From Dehalococcoidia bacterium (GTDB lineage Bacteria; Chloroflexota; Dehalococcoidia; GIF9; AB-539-J10): a DNA stretch of 56,468 bases. The translations under genes and the position numbers were made by a program. Where the stretch lies: positions 1 through 56,468 of the forward strand of contig JAGGVQ010000007.1 in NCBI GenBank assembly GCA_021157895.1, given 5' to 3'. Of this stretch, positions 1 through 9,723 are shown piece by piece. Each line of letters begins with the position of its first letter. Position 1 is the first letter of the stretch. The notes beneath the pieces were generated by a model. That model had not been told where the DNA came from. It was given only the letters and a program-made list of their open reading frames with translations, and made no database searches.

Positions 1-43
1 CTTGCGTGTGAAGCAAGCGCTCTAACCACTGAGCTAACCGCCC
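1..43 (-). tRNA. tRNA-Val (anticodon CAC), 5' part only; the 3' part lies outside the window
   Basis: Reverse complement reads GGGCGGTTAGCTCAGTGGTTAGAGCGCTTGCTTCACACGCAAG: acceptor 5' strand, D arm, and anticodon stem CTTGC/GCAAG with loop TTCACAC (anticodon CAC). Confidence 0.9.
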
Positions 44-320
44 TGGAGCGTAGTTATTTTAGCGGCGAGGGATCTATTTGTAAAACCGCAGGTCCTGCTG
101 AAGCCGTTGAGGAAGTATCTTTTGCTGTCAGTTATGATTTGTGTTCTTTGTCCTGTTGTGTGCCGGGAATTGGAAAGTCTGGTCTTTGCTTGAGAAAGAT
201 AGTGTTTGCTGACAAGGCACTTGTTGGGTCGTGAGGTTTTGGGTTTTAGCTTTGTGATTGGCTATAACAAGTCAAAGTGTGGTTTAATGTGTGTCGGAAT
301 TAATCTTGAAGGAGAAATAG

Positions 321-965
321 ATGGCTCAAGTGAATTTGAATGTTGCCAAGCGCGATGTTTTGGGGAAAAAGGTGAGATTTTTACGTCGCCAGGGGCAGAC
401 CCCGGTGCATATTTTCGGTCATGGGGTGAAGTCTATGGCGGCACAGTGTGATACTGAGCAGCTTCAGCACATATTGGCTGAGCGTGGGCGGACGAAGGTT
501 CTTGCGCTTAATGTGGAGGGGGAAAAACGATCGAGGCATGTTTTAGTAGGTGAAGTCCAGAAGGATTTCCTGAGAGGCATATTGCTTCATGTGGATTTTC
601 ACCAGGTCAGGAAGACAGAGATGGTGAAGGTGGAGGTCCCGATAGTTCTGGTTGGGGAAGCTCCAGCGTTGAAGTTTCAGGAAAATACCCTGATGCATGC
701 GATTAGGTCTCTGGAGGTTGAATGTCTTCCCGACGATATTCCTGGAGAGGTTGAGCTGGATATTAGCTCTCTCACGGATAGAGGACAGATGATTAGAGTC
801 AAGGAGATTAAGCTGGGAAAGAATATTACTGTTCTTGATGATCCTGAGCAGGTTATAATTGAAGTTGAATCTCCTGCCGTAGAGAAAGAGGTGGAAGAAG
901 TGATAGAGGAGGCGGAGGTGAAGGTGGTGGGAGAGGCGCCTGAAGTGACTGAGGAAGAAGCCTAG
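321..965 (+). CDS. rplY: 50S ribosomal protein L25 (Ctc/TL5 type)
   Basis: N-terminus LNVAKRDVLGKKVRFLRRQGQTPVHIFGHGVKS and acidic C-terminal tail typical of Ctc-type L25; upstream SD gaaggagaaatag-ATG. Confidence 0.9.
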   Translation: MAQVNLNVAKRDVLGKKVRFLRRQGQTPVHIFGHGVKSMAAQCDTEQLQHILAERGRTKVLALNVEGEKRSRHVLVGEVQKDFLRGILLHVDFHQVRKTEMVKVEVPIVLVGEAPALKFQENTLMHAIRSLEVECLPDDIPGEVELDISSLTDRGQMIRVKEIKLGKNITVLDDPEQVIIEVESPAVEKEVEEVIEEAEVKVVGEAPEVTEEEA

Positions 966-1063
966 AGATAACGCCAGATTTATCCTGGTTACTGCTAGGG
1001 GTCAGGTCATTTACCATGTTGTATGTTTCTTGTTGAGTCAGTCCCTGCGTGGGATGTATTTTT

Positions 1064-3367
1064 TTAGGAATACAGGTCTACCTCTTTGATTTGTTTCTGC
1101 TTGCCGTTGTATTCTACGCGGTATACTTGCAGATCGTCAGCGAAGTCTCGCACCCAACCATCGAGAGGGAAATCCGCGGTTTCTTTTACTGATAGTATGT
1201 ACTGGACATCATAGTTGGCAGCAAACTCCTTTACCAGGGAGACGAAGTGCTGCAGGTGGTTCTTGTCCAGGTTGTTGGCGGCTTCATCAATGATGACGGG
1301 CAACTGAAAGTATGTCGCCAGGGCAGTGAGTGTAGCCAGGCTGAAGAAGGACCTCTCGGCGCCGCAGGGATGGGTGATTTCCCTGTCTTTGTAGGTGGTC
1401 TTGCTGAGTCGCAGGCTCCCCTCACCGATCTCTATCCTGGAGTTGATCAGGCCTTCGGCAGCCAGTTTATCGTTGATCTCCATGATGATTTCCTGCATTC
1501 CCTGTACCAGCTCTTGTTCCTCGAAGGCGTTGTCCAGGATGGCATCGAGGGTTTTGTCCATGCCGTCTGCCACGGCAGGCACATGTGTTAGATCGACGTG
1601 CTCGGCATCATTCCGTTCCCACCTGCCCCTTTCCTGCCGTGTCAATTCCATCCATATATTTCTGTAGAGTGGTATGGCTTTTTCCATGTCTGTGAGCTGC
1701 TGCAACAGGAGATTAACTTCGTGAGTAGTGAACCTGCTTGCTTGTATGTTCAGGGGTCTTACCCTGTCGTTGATCTCCTTCAGGAAAACTGCATTCTTGC
1801 GAGATGCAATTTGTGCTATGTCAGACAGGAATGGCTTCACATCCTCCTCGGATTCGAGTTTGAGTATCTCGATATGCTCGTGGGTCAACAGTGTCAGCTT
1901 GGAGGACAGGGTATTGGTGAAATTAGATATTTTTTCTTGCTCTTCCCTCTCCCTATTCATCAGGAAAGCCTGGTATCTGCTGAGCTTGCTCAGCCTCTCG
2001 ATGAATTCACCGGAAAAGAAATTTTCTGCCCTGTTTTTGTCGTCCGCCATGCGCGCGATATTAGCTATTTTTTTACTCAGTGCCTGGACGTACTGTCTTT
2101 TGTCCTCTTCAGGTGCGTCGGGAATAGGTTCTGCGCTTAACCTGGTGAAAGCAGGGTCTTTGTCCATCATCTGTAGCGGAATGAGTGCGTGTACGGAGTT
2201 ATCAATTTTGACCAGGTCAACCCTTATCCTGGGAGCGTCCGTAGTGCTAATTTTTCTGGTTAATAGCTGTAATACTTTCTCCTTATCGCCCTTGATCCTG
2301 GCGGGGTTTTCATTAAAGTCAATCTTCTCCAGTTGTGCCAGGGCCATGGCGTTGGCATAGCGAGCCTGAGCCTCCTTGATTTCGCGGTACATGTTCTTTA
2401 CATAATTATCAAGTTTGGTATCATGAAAGCTTTCTGGTTCTGGTGGCATGGGGTTGCCTCTCCTTACCTGTCTCAGTACCGACTCGAGCGTGGCCAGGTG
2501 TTTCCTGTCTGCTCGTATCTCCTTTATTTGCTCAAAGTGCTGCTTGATCTTTTCCCCTTTCTGGAGCGAGGCCTCTATGTCTTCTCCTACCGCAGCTTGC
2601 CGTTTCATGCTCTCCAGCCATGTTTTTAGCTCACCTCTCTCCAGGCTATCGATGTGTCTCTTTAGTCTTTCGGCGACGTCGTTTATCCTGTCACATGTCT
2701 TGCCCGGTTCATATGAGGCGAAGTTGCCCACGTCGATGGATAGTTCTTCTAACTTTGATTTCAGGTCACCGACGAAGGACTCATAGTCCTTTTCTATGGT
2801 GGAGACCCTTGTTTGGGCTTCCTCCCGTAACCGTTCGGTGCGCTCTTTGAAATCCTTGGCCAGCACCTTGGCGTTTCCTGTCTCCTTGAATAACTCCCGG
2901 ATGACGGCATCAATATTTTTCTCATTCAGGTGTTTGAACCCCATGGCGCTATCGGGGGCGAACAGGGCATCGAGCAATCCTGCCTTTAGCTCCCTGGAGA
3001 TGGTACTGTTGAAATCAATTTCCCTGGGGCCGGTAGCTTCTGTTTGCAGCAGCTTGTTGGCATCCTTGTGCTGGTCTACTTCACGGCGGATTTCGAAGTG
3101 TTTTCCCTCGTGCTCAAACTCAACGGATATTTTGCCAACCCCTTCGGCTGGAGCTATCTCTCTTGTTGTGACCAGCTTGAGTTCATCATATCCCGGATTT
3201 TTTCTTGGCCTGATAACCTTGCTGAGGAAAGCGTATCTCAGAGCGTGGATGATGTTGGATTTTCCTGCTTTGTTCTCACCGTAAATCACCACGGTTTTGC
3301 CCTCGGGAAAGGCCATGGAACCTTCCATCTCCATGGCATGTTCGAAACTTACTCTGGTTAATTTCAT
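1064..3367 (-). CDS. SbcC/Rad50-like AAA ATPase
   Basis: Walker A GENKAGKSN near the N-terminus, ABC-type signature region GAERSFFSLATLTALA, Walker B VIIDEAANNLDK, helical middle; adjacent to a Mre11/SbcD-like gene on the same strand. Confidence 0.8.
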   Translation of the reverse strand: MKLTRVSFEHAMEMEGSMAFPEGKTVVIYGENKAGKSNIIHALRYAFLSKVIRPRKNPGYDELKLVTTREIAPAEGVGKISVEFEHEGKHFEIRREVDQHKDANKLLQTEATGPREIDFNSTISRELKAGLLDALFAPDSAMGFKHLNEKNIDAVIRELFKETGNAKVLAKDFKERTERLREEAQTRVSTIEKDYESFVGDLKSKLEELSIDVGNFASYEPGKTCDRINDVAERLKRHIDSLERGELKTWLESMKRQAAVGEDIEASLQKGEKIKQHFEQIKEIRADRKHLATLESVLRQVRRGNPMPPEPESFHDTKLDNYVKNMYREIKEAQARYANAMALAQLEKIDFNENPARIKGDKEKVLQLLTRKISTTDAPRIRVDLVKIDNSVHALIPLQMMDKDPAFTRLSAEPIPDAPEEDKRQYVQALSKKIANIARMADDKNRAENFFSGEFIERLSKLSRYQAFLMNREREEQEKISNFTNTLSSKLTLLTHEHIEILKLESEEDVKPFLSDIAQIASRKNAVFLKEINDRVRPLNIQASRFTTHEVNLLLQQLTDMEKAIPLYRNIWMELTRQERGRWERNDAEHVDLTHVPAVADGMDKTLDAILDNAFEEQELVQGMQEIIMEINDKLAAEGLINSRIEIGEGSLRLSKTTYKDREITHPCGAERSFFSLATLTALATYFQLPVIIDEAANNLDKNHLQHFVSLVKEFAANYDVQYILSVKETADFPLDGWVRDFADDLQVYRVEYNGKQKQIKEVDLYS

Positions 3368-3373
3368 CCTGCT

Positions 3374-4648
3374 TTATCTCTTCTTCCACAGTGGTTCGAC
3401 TTTCTGGAGAAAGCCAGGAAGATTTTCTTGTGATACTCCATAGTCAGTGGCGGATAATTCCAGGAGTCTCTGGAAGAGGTACCTGCTGAGGTTACTGTCC
3501 GGTCTCTTAGATAGATTGCTGGCAGTGAAGATTTCATCAAATACTTTTTGTGCCACTTCTCTATCTGGCCAGGGCATGGAGGACAACACCTTGGCTTGCA
3601 GATCAGACAGGCTGATGATCTTATCCATTCCCTTCAGTTCTGCTGGCTTCCTGGTATCTTTCTTCGCCCTGACATCTATATCCATGGTGTTTATTTCGAG
3701 ATATTTATTAGCTTCCCTTGCCACAGTATCTTTGAAGCTCACTCCTTCAGCTGAAATCCAGACCCAGATGTTGTTTCTGTCCTCCCGTTCCATGAGCCTG
3801 GAGTAGATCTCGTCGACGCCACTGATGACATCAGCAGGGGTATCGCCTTTGATCTCCATCCGCACTATGCTTTGTATCGGCGTGTATCTACGGAAGGAGA
3901 GTTCACCATTCAGCATCACGTAGCCGAAAGGGGAATTTCTGACCTCGGGCTGTAAATCGCCGGGCCACTGGTATTTTACGGTGAAGTTGTTTTTCAACTG
4001 GCGTGATGGGATTAACGCAGGCAGGCTATAGAGGTTGTCTATGTCCAATGGGCCGTGAGCATAATGGTGCATGTGCCCGTTGAGTACCATGACGAATCTT
4101 TGCCCCAGCTTCTGGAATATCTCCTGCTCCAATCCTGGTATGCCCCGGGGTATAGTCTCGTGCATGATGAGGATTTCTCCCTCTCCGGGGAGTTCCTCGT
4201 CAGGGATTCGATAATTACCCTGGCGGTAGCGGGTTTCCAGGAAATATACCTGGCGACCGCAGATTTCCCGTGCTTCATCTCGCACAAACTGGAATCCATC
4301 CCCGAGGAAGTCCTGGAGTTCCTTTAGCACCGAGGCAGAGTCATGATTTCCTCTCAATGCGTATATTCCGTATTTGGTGGATGACATCAGTCGTTTTATC
4401 TCGCTGCGGATCTCAGGCCAGTACTTGGCGGCCTCTGAATCTGCTATCAGTTCTCCGCCCTTTTCCCGCTCGTCAAACATGTCGCCGGCAAGGATGATTG
4501 CCTGGGGCTCCTCTGCTATGATTTGGCTGATAACCCTGTTGAAGTTTTGCAGCGATAGCTCACCGCGCGGTGAGCGCGTGTTTTCATCCTTGTAGCGTTC
4601 AGCCTGTATTAGAAGGTGGGCGTCGCTGAGAATGGCTATCTTGCACAT
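3374..4648 (-). CDS. SbcD/Mre11-like calcineurin-type metallophosphoesterase
   Basis: Phosphoesterase motifs SDAHL, LAGDMFDER, RGNHDS, NGHMHHY; operonic with the ATPase (6 bp gap). Confidence 0.85.
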   Translation of the reverse strand: MCKIAILSDAHLLIQAERYKDENTRSPRGELSLQNFNRVISQIIAEEPQAIILAGDMFDEREKGGELIADSEAAKYWPEIRSEIKRLMSSTKYGIYALRGNHDSASVLKELQDFLGDGFQFVRDEAREICGRQVYFLETRYRQGNYRIPDEELPGEGEILIMHETIPRGIPGLEQEIFQKLGQRFVMVLNGHMHHYAHGPLDIDNLYSLPALIPSRQLKNNFTVKYQWPGDLQPEVRNSPFGYVMLNGELSFRRYTPIQSIVRMEIKGDTPADVISGVDEIYSRLMEREDRNNIWVWISAEGVSFKDTVAREANKYLEINTMDIDVRAKKDTRKPAELKGMDKIISLSDLQAKVLSSMPWPDREVAQKVFDEIFTASNLSKRPDSNLSRYLFQRLLELSATDYGVSQENLPGFLQKVEPLWKKR

Positions 4649-4679
4649 GGACTGTTTTATGCACCTGTTTACTATTGGT

Positions 4680-4883
4680 TCAGTATATCATACGGCAATC
4701 GGGGATTACGTTGGATTGTGGTCGGCAGTTTTTCCAGCAGCACAAAAACTTGGCATAGCAGTAAAGACAGGCATGCTGGCAGCCTACATACTGGTTTATA
4801 GCGTATTTTATGCCAGGTATTTTTGTAGGCGTGAATATCTGTTTTGCCGTGATGTTGTAAATGTTGGGTGTTTGTTGCTGCAA
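4680..4883 (-). pseudogene. N-terminal fragment of an SPL-like radical SAM protein
   Basis: 67-aa ORF with KYAINQYVGCQHACLYCYAKF (CxxxCxxC radical SAM motif in the SPL-like YxxNxYxGCxHxCxYCYA context), then abrupt stop just upstream of the SbcD-like gene. Confidence 0.7.
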
Positions 4884-4925
4884 TGTCTTGGTAAGTTCAG
4901 CGCAATTGCTTATGTAAGGCAGGTG

Positions 4926-5492
4926 TCATGTTTTAGGTTGTTGCTGTGCCTGTATGGAGATGATCTCGCTGCCTGCCTCAAATAGCTGCGACTTGATTTC
5001 GTGTACTAGCCCCCAGGACTGAGCCTCCTCGGGGTTCAGGGTTGTTCTTTCCAGCATTGCTGTTGTTACCTCGTCTACAGTCTTTCCTGTGTTTACTGCG
5101 ATTACCTTGGCGATATTCTCAATGTCAATCCTGAGTCCCTTTAACCTTTCTTCCAGTTGTTTTTCCTCCAGGCTTTGATTTGTGGGGAACTGCGCATTGA
5201 CGCCGTGGAGCAAGAATCTCGCCTGGGGCACAGATAGCCTTTTGGAGCCGGCACAATACAGGACAATTCCGATGGAGTCTACGCTGCCAAAATTATGTGT
5301 GGTGATGTTTGCTGGCAATCCCCTGAGGTAGTTGTATGTGCTTAAGCCGTGAATTACAGATCCACCAGGGGAGGATATGAGTATGGTGAAATCCCTCACC
5401 CCCTGTTTCATTTTCTGGTCGATAGCATTCATCAGGGCGTTAGCAGTGGCGTCTATGACGGGAGCAAAGAACTTAATTACTACTGGTTTCAT
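4926..5492 (-). CDS. ClpP/crotonase-fold serine protease-like protein
   Basis: ILISSPGGSVIHGLSTYNYLRG, GSVDSIGIVLYCAGSKR, FLLHGV, LNPEEAQSWGLVHEI match the ClpP fold with Ser and His positions. Confidence 0.8.
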   Translation of the reverse strand: MKPVVIKFFAPVIDATANALMNAIDQKMKQGVRDFTILISSPGGSVIHGLSTYNYLRGLPANITTHNFGSVDSIGIVLYCAGSKRLSVPQARFLLHGVNAQFPTNQSLEEKQLEERLKGLRIDIENIAKVIAVNTGKTVDEVTTAMLERTTLNPEEAQSWGLVHEIKSQLFEAGSEIISIQAQQQPKT

Positions 5493-5609
5493 ATTTTACT
5501 TTATCCTATCACATGTGGTGAAGTTCGGTAACAGGTTGAGCCATAGCGAAGCAGCCTGCCGTTTCCCTGCTCATGCAAAACAAATTGTAGTGCAGGGACA
5601 GGGCTAGAA

Positions 5610-6443
5610 CTAAATGTTTTCCCCGAGCTCTTCTAGTTGCTGGTAGGAAAAGACAGGACCATCCAGACAGACGTATTTTTCACCAATGTTACAGTGGCCA
5701 CATTTCCCCAAGCCGCATTCCATCCTTCTTTCCATAGTGGTGATAATTCTGTCTTTCTTAAACCCCAACTTCAGTAAGTCCAGGATTATAAAATGTATCA
5801 TTATAGGAGGGCCACAGACAAAGGCTGTCGTATTTTCAATGTTCATATTGATTTTGGGCAAGAGCGATCCTACTACCCCTATATTGTTTTGCCAGCCATT
5901 ATCAGGGGCAGTGTCAACTGTAAGTAGAACTTCACTGTTTTTGAGCTCTGCCCATCTGCTAATATCGTCCCGGAAGCAGAGCAGGGCAGGATATCTGGCA
6001 CCATAGAGTATGCTTATTTTGCCAAATTTGTTTCTCTCGGAGAACATCTGGTTGATCAGGGAGCGAAGGGGGGCGAGCCCAATCCCTCCAGCTACAAAGA
6101 GGATATCGTTACTTTTCACTTCATCAAATGGAAACCCATTCCCGTAAGGGCCCCTGAACCCGATGATGTCTCCTTCCCGTTTAAGGTGCAGGGCCTGGGT
6201 AACCTTGCCTACTCCAGCTACGCTTAATTCAAAGTAGCCTTTATTTACAGGAGAGGAAGTAATAGAGATAGGAGCCTCTCCTGCTCCAAACACTGTTACC
6301 TCGCCGAACTGTCCCGGGCGATAATTAAAGGATTCTCTTTCCACTGGGTCTTTAAATGTTAGAGTGAAGGTCTTTACGCCTTCAGCTTCGTTTCTGATCT
6401 TTTCTATAGTTACTAGATGAGGAGCATAGATGTTCTCTGTCAT
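5610..6443 (-). CDS. FAD/NAD(P)-binding oxidoreductase subunit with 2Fe-2S (HydG/AsrB-type gamma subunit)
   Basis: YRPGQFGEVTVFG, GPYGNGFPF, FVAGGIGLAPLRSLI and C-terminal CGLGKCGHCNIGEKYVCLDGPVF; 4-bp overlap with upstream gene. Confidence 0.85.
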   Translation of the reverse strand: MTENIYAPHLVTIEKIRNEAEGVKTFTLTFKDPVERESFNYRPGQFGEVTVFGAGEAPISITSSPVNKGYFELSVAGVGKVTQALHLKREGDIIGFRGPYGNGFPFDEVKSNDILFVAGGIGLAPLRSLINQMFSERNKFGKISILYGARYPALLCFRDDISRWAELKNSEVLLTVDTAPDNGWQNNIGVVGSLLPKINMNIENTTAFVCGPPIMIHFIILDLLKLGFKKDRIITTMERRMECGLGKCGHCNIGEKYVCLDGPVFSYQQLEELGENI

Positions 6444-7477
6444 TTCTGCCTCCCTAAGATTCCCAAGATATGAGTAATATTAATCTCACTGGGACAAACT
6501 TCTGTGCATCTTCCACAGCCTGTGCATCCTATTGCCCCATTATGTCTGGCTGGGACGTAGGAAAACTTGTCGTATATTCTCTGGCGCAATCTCTCTGCCT
6601 GAGTCTTTCGGGTGTTTTCAGCTGCCATCTGGGTATATCCGCCGAGCTGGCAGCTATCCCAGTATCTTACTCTCGTAGAATTTTGCTCGTGTTCATCGGC
6701 TATATCCTCAATATTGAAGCAGTAACATGTGGGGCAGATGAAATTACAACCCCCGCAAAGGATGCAGTTTTTTGACTCTTCAGCCCAAAGGGGATCGTCC
6801 CATGCTTTAGTCAATGCTGCTTTCACCCTGTCCTGATCCACAGAGTACAGGAAGGCCTGCTTACACTGTTTTTCTATTTCATTGGATTTATTTTTCTCCT
6901 CATCTGAGGCAGTGGCAAAGAGGTTGGCTCTTCTTTCTATCAATTCCTCACCCGCCTTGCTACCAATTTCCACCAGAAATTGGTTACCTAGATTGGTAAA
7001 GAGGAGGTCAAAAGCATTTGAATTAGTGGCGAAAGGGCCTGTTCCCATGGAGCTACAGAAGCCTGCCTCGCAGGGCTCATTGCAATTCAGCCCCATAAGG
7101 ATAGTATTTTCTCGCCGCGCGTGATAATAGCTATCAACATAGCGGGATAAAAAGACACTATCTAGTGTTTTGATCCCGTAGAGGTCACAAGGCCTGATTC
7201 CCCAGATGACTCGCTTGTCTTTGTTTATGTGAGCTTTGATTGTTGCCTTTCCCTCCTTGGTGGCAAAGGTGAACATCTCCTCCTGTTGTGGGAAAAAGTA
7301 TTCTTTGGGAGGGACTAAAGGTCTGCCGGCGAAATCAATCTCTGGCCTGGCATGAGCCATGCTGCTAAATGATAAGTTTCCATTGTTGTAGCTGGGCACG
7401 GTAACCTCAAAGTCGGGCATTAACTTCTCCAGGAATTCAACAAGTTTTGTTTTATCCAGTATCTTCATTTCGCTCAT
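6440..7477 (-). CDS. 4Fe-4S dicluster subunit (sulfhydrogenase beta/AsrA-type)
   Basis: CILCGGCNFICPTCYCF and GCTGCGRCTEVCPSEINI ferredoxin motifs; WGIRPCDLYGIKTLDSVFL typical of HydB/AsrA. Confidence 0.85.
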   Translation of the reverse strand: MSEMKILDKTKLVEFLEKLMPDFEVTVPSYNNGNLSFSSMAHARPEIDFAGRPLVPPKEYFFPQQEEMFTFATKEGKATIKAHINKDKRVIWGIRPCDLYGIKTLDSVFLSRYVDSYYHARRENTILMGLNCNEPCEAGFCSSMGTGPFATNSNAFDLLFTNLGNQFLVEIGSKAGEELIERRANLFATASDEEKNKSNEIEKQCKQAFLYSVDQDRVKAALTKAWDDPLWAEESKNCILCGGCNFICPTCYCFNIEDIADEHEQNSTRVRYWDSCQLGGYTQMAAENTRKTQAERLRQRIYDKFSYVPARHNGAIGCTGCGRCTEVCPSEINITHILGILGRQK

Positions 7478-7482
7478 GGTTT

Positions 7483-9516
7483 CTACCCTCTCTCCAGCTT
7501 AACGGCACATACTTTGTATTCGGGGATTTCGGCTACCGGGTCCAGGTTAGCTGCTGTGAGCTTGTTGGCTGCTGCCTCAGCAAAGTGGAAGGGGATGAAC
7601 ACTAATCCCTCCTGGATTGTATCAACAACTTTGGCTTGTAGAGAAATGTCTCCCCTTCTTGAGGAAACTTTTACTGTCGCTTTATTTCGTATTCCTACCT
7701 TCGCAGCGTCTTGAGGATTAATCTCTACAAATCCTTCAGGGATTTCTCTATTCAGTGCCCAGTCTTTCCGTGTCATTGTCCCTGTGTGCCAGTGGAAGCC
7801 AACCCGCCCGGTGGTAAGAGTAAAAGGATAGTTGGCATCTGGTAATTCGACTGGTGGACGATAGGGTATAGCAAAGAGCTTGCCCTGTCCTCCGGCGCGG
7901 CTAAATTTCTCCTTGTGAAGATAAGGTGTGCCTGGATGGTCTGGTGAGGGGCAAGGCCAGCTTAGCCCTCCGCCTTCCAGGCGATTATAGCTAATGCCCG
8001 CGTAGCTTGGGGTTAGCTTCGCTATTTCATCCATCACTTCGCTAGGAGAGGGATAAGCCATTTTATAGCCAAGATGGGAAGATAGCTCAGTTATTATTTT
8101 CCAATCGGGTCTACTTTCACCTATGGGGTCAATAGCCTTCCTCACTCGCTGCACCTTCCTCTCGGTAGAGGTAAAAGTGCCGTCCTTTTCGGCGAAGGAA
8201 ACCCCGGGAAGAACTATGTGGGCTAGCTTGGCGGTCTCAGTTAGGAAGATGTCCTGTACAACCAGAAAATCCAGCTTCTTCAGGGCTTTCTCAGTATGGT
8301 TTATGTCAGGGTCAGATATCATAGGATTCTCTCCCATGATGTAGAGTGCCTTGATACTACCATCTATAAATTTATTCATTGCCCCGGTCACAGTAGCCCC
8401 CGGTTTTGAGGGCAATTTCACCCCCCACGCTTTCTCGAACTTCTGCCGTAATTCATCGTTGGCTACTGCTTGATAGCCAGGGAAGACATTGGGCAGGGCT
8501 CCCATATCACAAGCACCCTGAACATTATTCTGTCCTCGCAATGGATTCACCCCGGTAGATTCTTTGCCTACATTACCTGTTACCATGGCAAGGTTGGCAC
8601 ATGACATGACATTATCAACCCCGGTGGTGTGTTGGGTAATTCCCATAGCGTATATAATGCTACTGCTTTTACCTGTAGCGTAAATGCGGGCTGCCTCTAT
8701 GATTTGTTCTGCAGGCACTCCAGTAATTCGAGATGTTTTCTGTGGGGTGAATTTGGCTACTTCCTCTCTGAGTGCCCCGAAACCTTCGGTGCGACCACTG
8801 ATGAATTTTTTATCTATCAAGCCCTCGGTGATAATTACATTAAGCATACCGTTGATGAGAGCCACATCCGTTCCTACTTTGTGACTGAGGTGGATAGTGG
8901 CTATCTTGGTTAGCTGAATTTGCCGTGGGTCGGCGATAATTAACTTGGCTCCCCCTTTTACTGCCTTTATTATCTGATTGGCGACCAGTGGGTGCTGCTC
9001 ACTGGTATTTGAGCCAATCACAAAAATTACATCAGCATTACCAATCTCGGGAATAGAATTGGTCATAGCCCCACTGCCAAAAGTCTGGGCGAGGCCGATG
9101 ACTGTAGATGAGTGACATAAGCGGGCACATTGGTCAATATTATTGGTTCCGATAGCAGCTCGAGCGAGCTTTTGCAACAGGTAGTTCTCCTCGTTGGTAC
9201 ATTTCGACGAGGAGAAGACAGCGATAGAATCACTTCCATGCTGCTCTTTTATTTGCTGGAGTTTATTTGCAATCAGCTTGTAGCTTTCATCCCAGGATGC
9301 TTCTCTAAATTTATCCCCTTGCCTGATTAAGGGTGTTTTTAGTCTTTCCGGGCTATGGATATAGTCGTGTCCCCTCCATCCCTTAATGCACAGTTTACCC
9401 TGGCTCACCGGGTGTGAAGGGCAAGGATAAACAGCAACAACTCTATTATTCTCAACCCCTAAGTAGAAATTGCAGCCGCACCCACAAAATTCGCAGGTAG
9501 TCAGTACCTTCTTCAA
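7483..9516 (-). CDS. fdhA: Formate dehydrogenase-like molybdopterin oxidoreductase, catalytic subunit (Cys variant)
   Basis: N-terminal CEFCGCGCNFYLG...GKLCIKGW 4Fe-4S motif; active-site region DQCARLCHSSTVIGL with Cys at the Sec/Cys position; GVNPLRGQNNVQGACDMG. Confidence 0.85.
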   Translation of the reverse strand: MKKVLTTCEFCGCGCNFYLGVENNRVVAVYPCPSHPVSQGKLCIKGWRGHDYIHSPERLKTPLIRQGDKFREASWDESYKLIANKLQQIKEQHGSDSIAVFSSSKCTNEENYLLQKLARAAIGTNNIDQCARLCHSSTVIGLAQTFGSGAMTNSIPEIGNADVIFVIGSNTSEQHPLVANQIIKAVKGGAKLIIADPRQIQLTKIATIHLSHKVGTDVALINGMLNVIITEGLIDKKFISGRTEGFGALREEVAKFTPQKTSRITGVPAEQIIEAARIYATGKSSSIIYAMGITQHTTGVDNVMSCANLAMVTGNVGKESTGVNPLRGQNNVQGACDMGALPNVFPGYQAVANDELRQKFEKAWGVKLPSKPGATVTGAMNKFIDGSIKALYIMGENPMISDPDINHTEKALKKLDFLVVQDIFLTETAKLAHIVLPGVSFAEKDGTFTSTERKVQRVRKAIDPIGESRPDWKIITELSSHLGYKMAYPSPSEVMDEIAKLTPSYAGISYNRLEGGGLSWPCPSPDHPGTPYLHKEKFSRAGGQGKLFAIPYRPPVELPDANYPFTLTTGRVGFHWHTGTMTRKDWALNREIPEGFVEINPQDAAKVGIRNKATVKVSSRRGDISLQAKVVDTIQEGLVFIPFHFAEAAANKLTAANLDPVAEIPEYKVCAVKLERG

Positions 9517-9569
9517 TATTGGCCTCCTTCACTCCTATACCCCGAAGATTGGATTCCTTGCGCTTGTGA

Positions 9570-9722
9570 TTATCCTTCGCTGCCCCTAAAAGCAGCAAGC
9601 AAGATTGACAGCATGCCAAGGAGACTCAGCACTATCACCAGATAGTTATTCCAGCATGCACAGCATGCTCCAGCGAATACTAGCAGCATGCCGCCCAGAA
9701 AGCTTTTCTCTCCTATACTCAT
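9570..9722 (-). CDS. Small (50 aa) membrane protein, not in the supplied ORF track
   Basis: Hand translation: MSIGEKSFLGGMLLVFAGACCACWNNYLVIVLSLLGMLSILLAAFRGSEG*. The ATG sits 1 nt after the upstream gene's stop (TGACATG), suggesting translational coupling. Confidence 0.65.
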   Translation of the reverse strand: MSIGEKSFLGGMLLVFAGACCACWNNYLVIVLSLLGMLSILLAAFRGSEG

Positions 9723-9723
9723 G

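Noticed and set aside
1598-2360. Plus-strand ORFs of 180-210 aa
   Set aside because: Antisense to the well-supported SbcC-like gene; composition low-complexity and no recognisable domain.
4561-4572. 12-bp palindrome CACCGCGCGGTG
   Set aside because: Inside the SbcD-like coding region, short and GC-rich; plausible by chance and no related copies noticed.
7483-9516. Selenocysteine-containing FDH
   Set aside because: The active-site position is an ordinary Cys codon in a continuous frame (DQCARLCHSSTV); no in-frame TGA.
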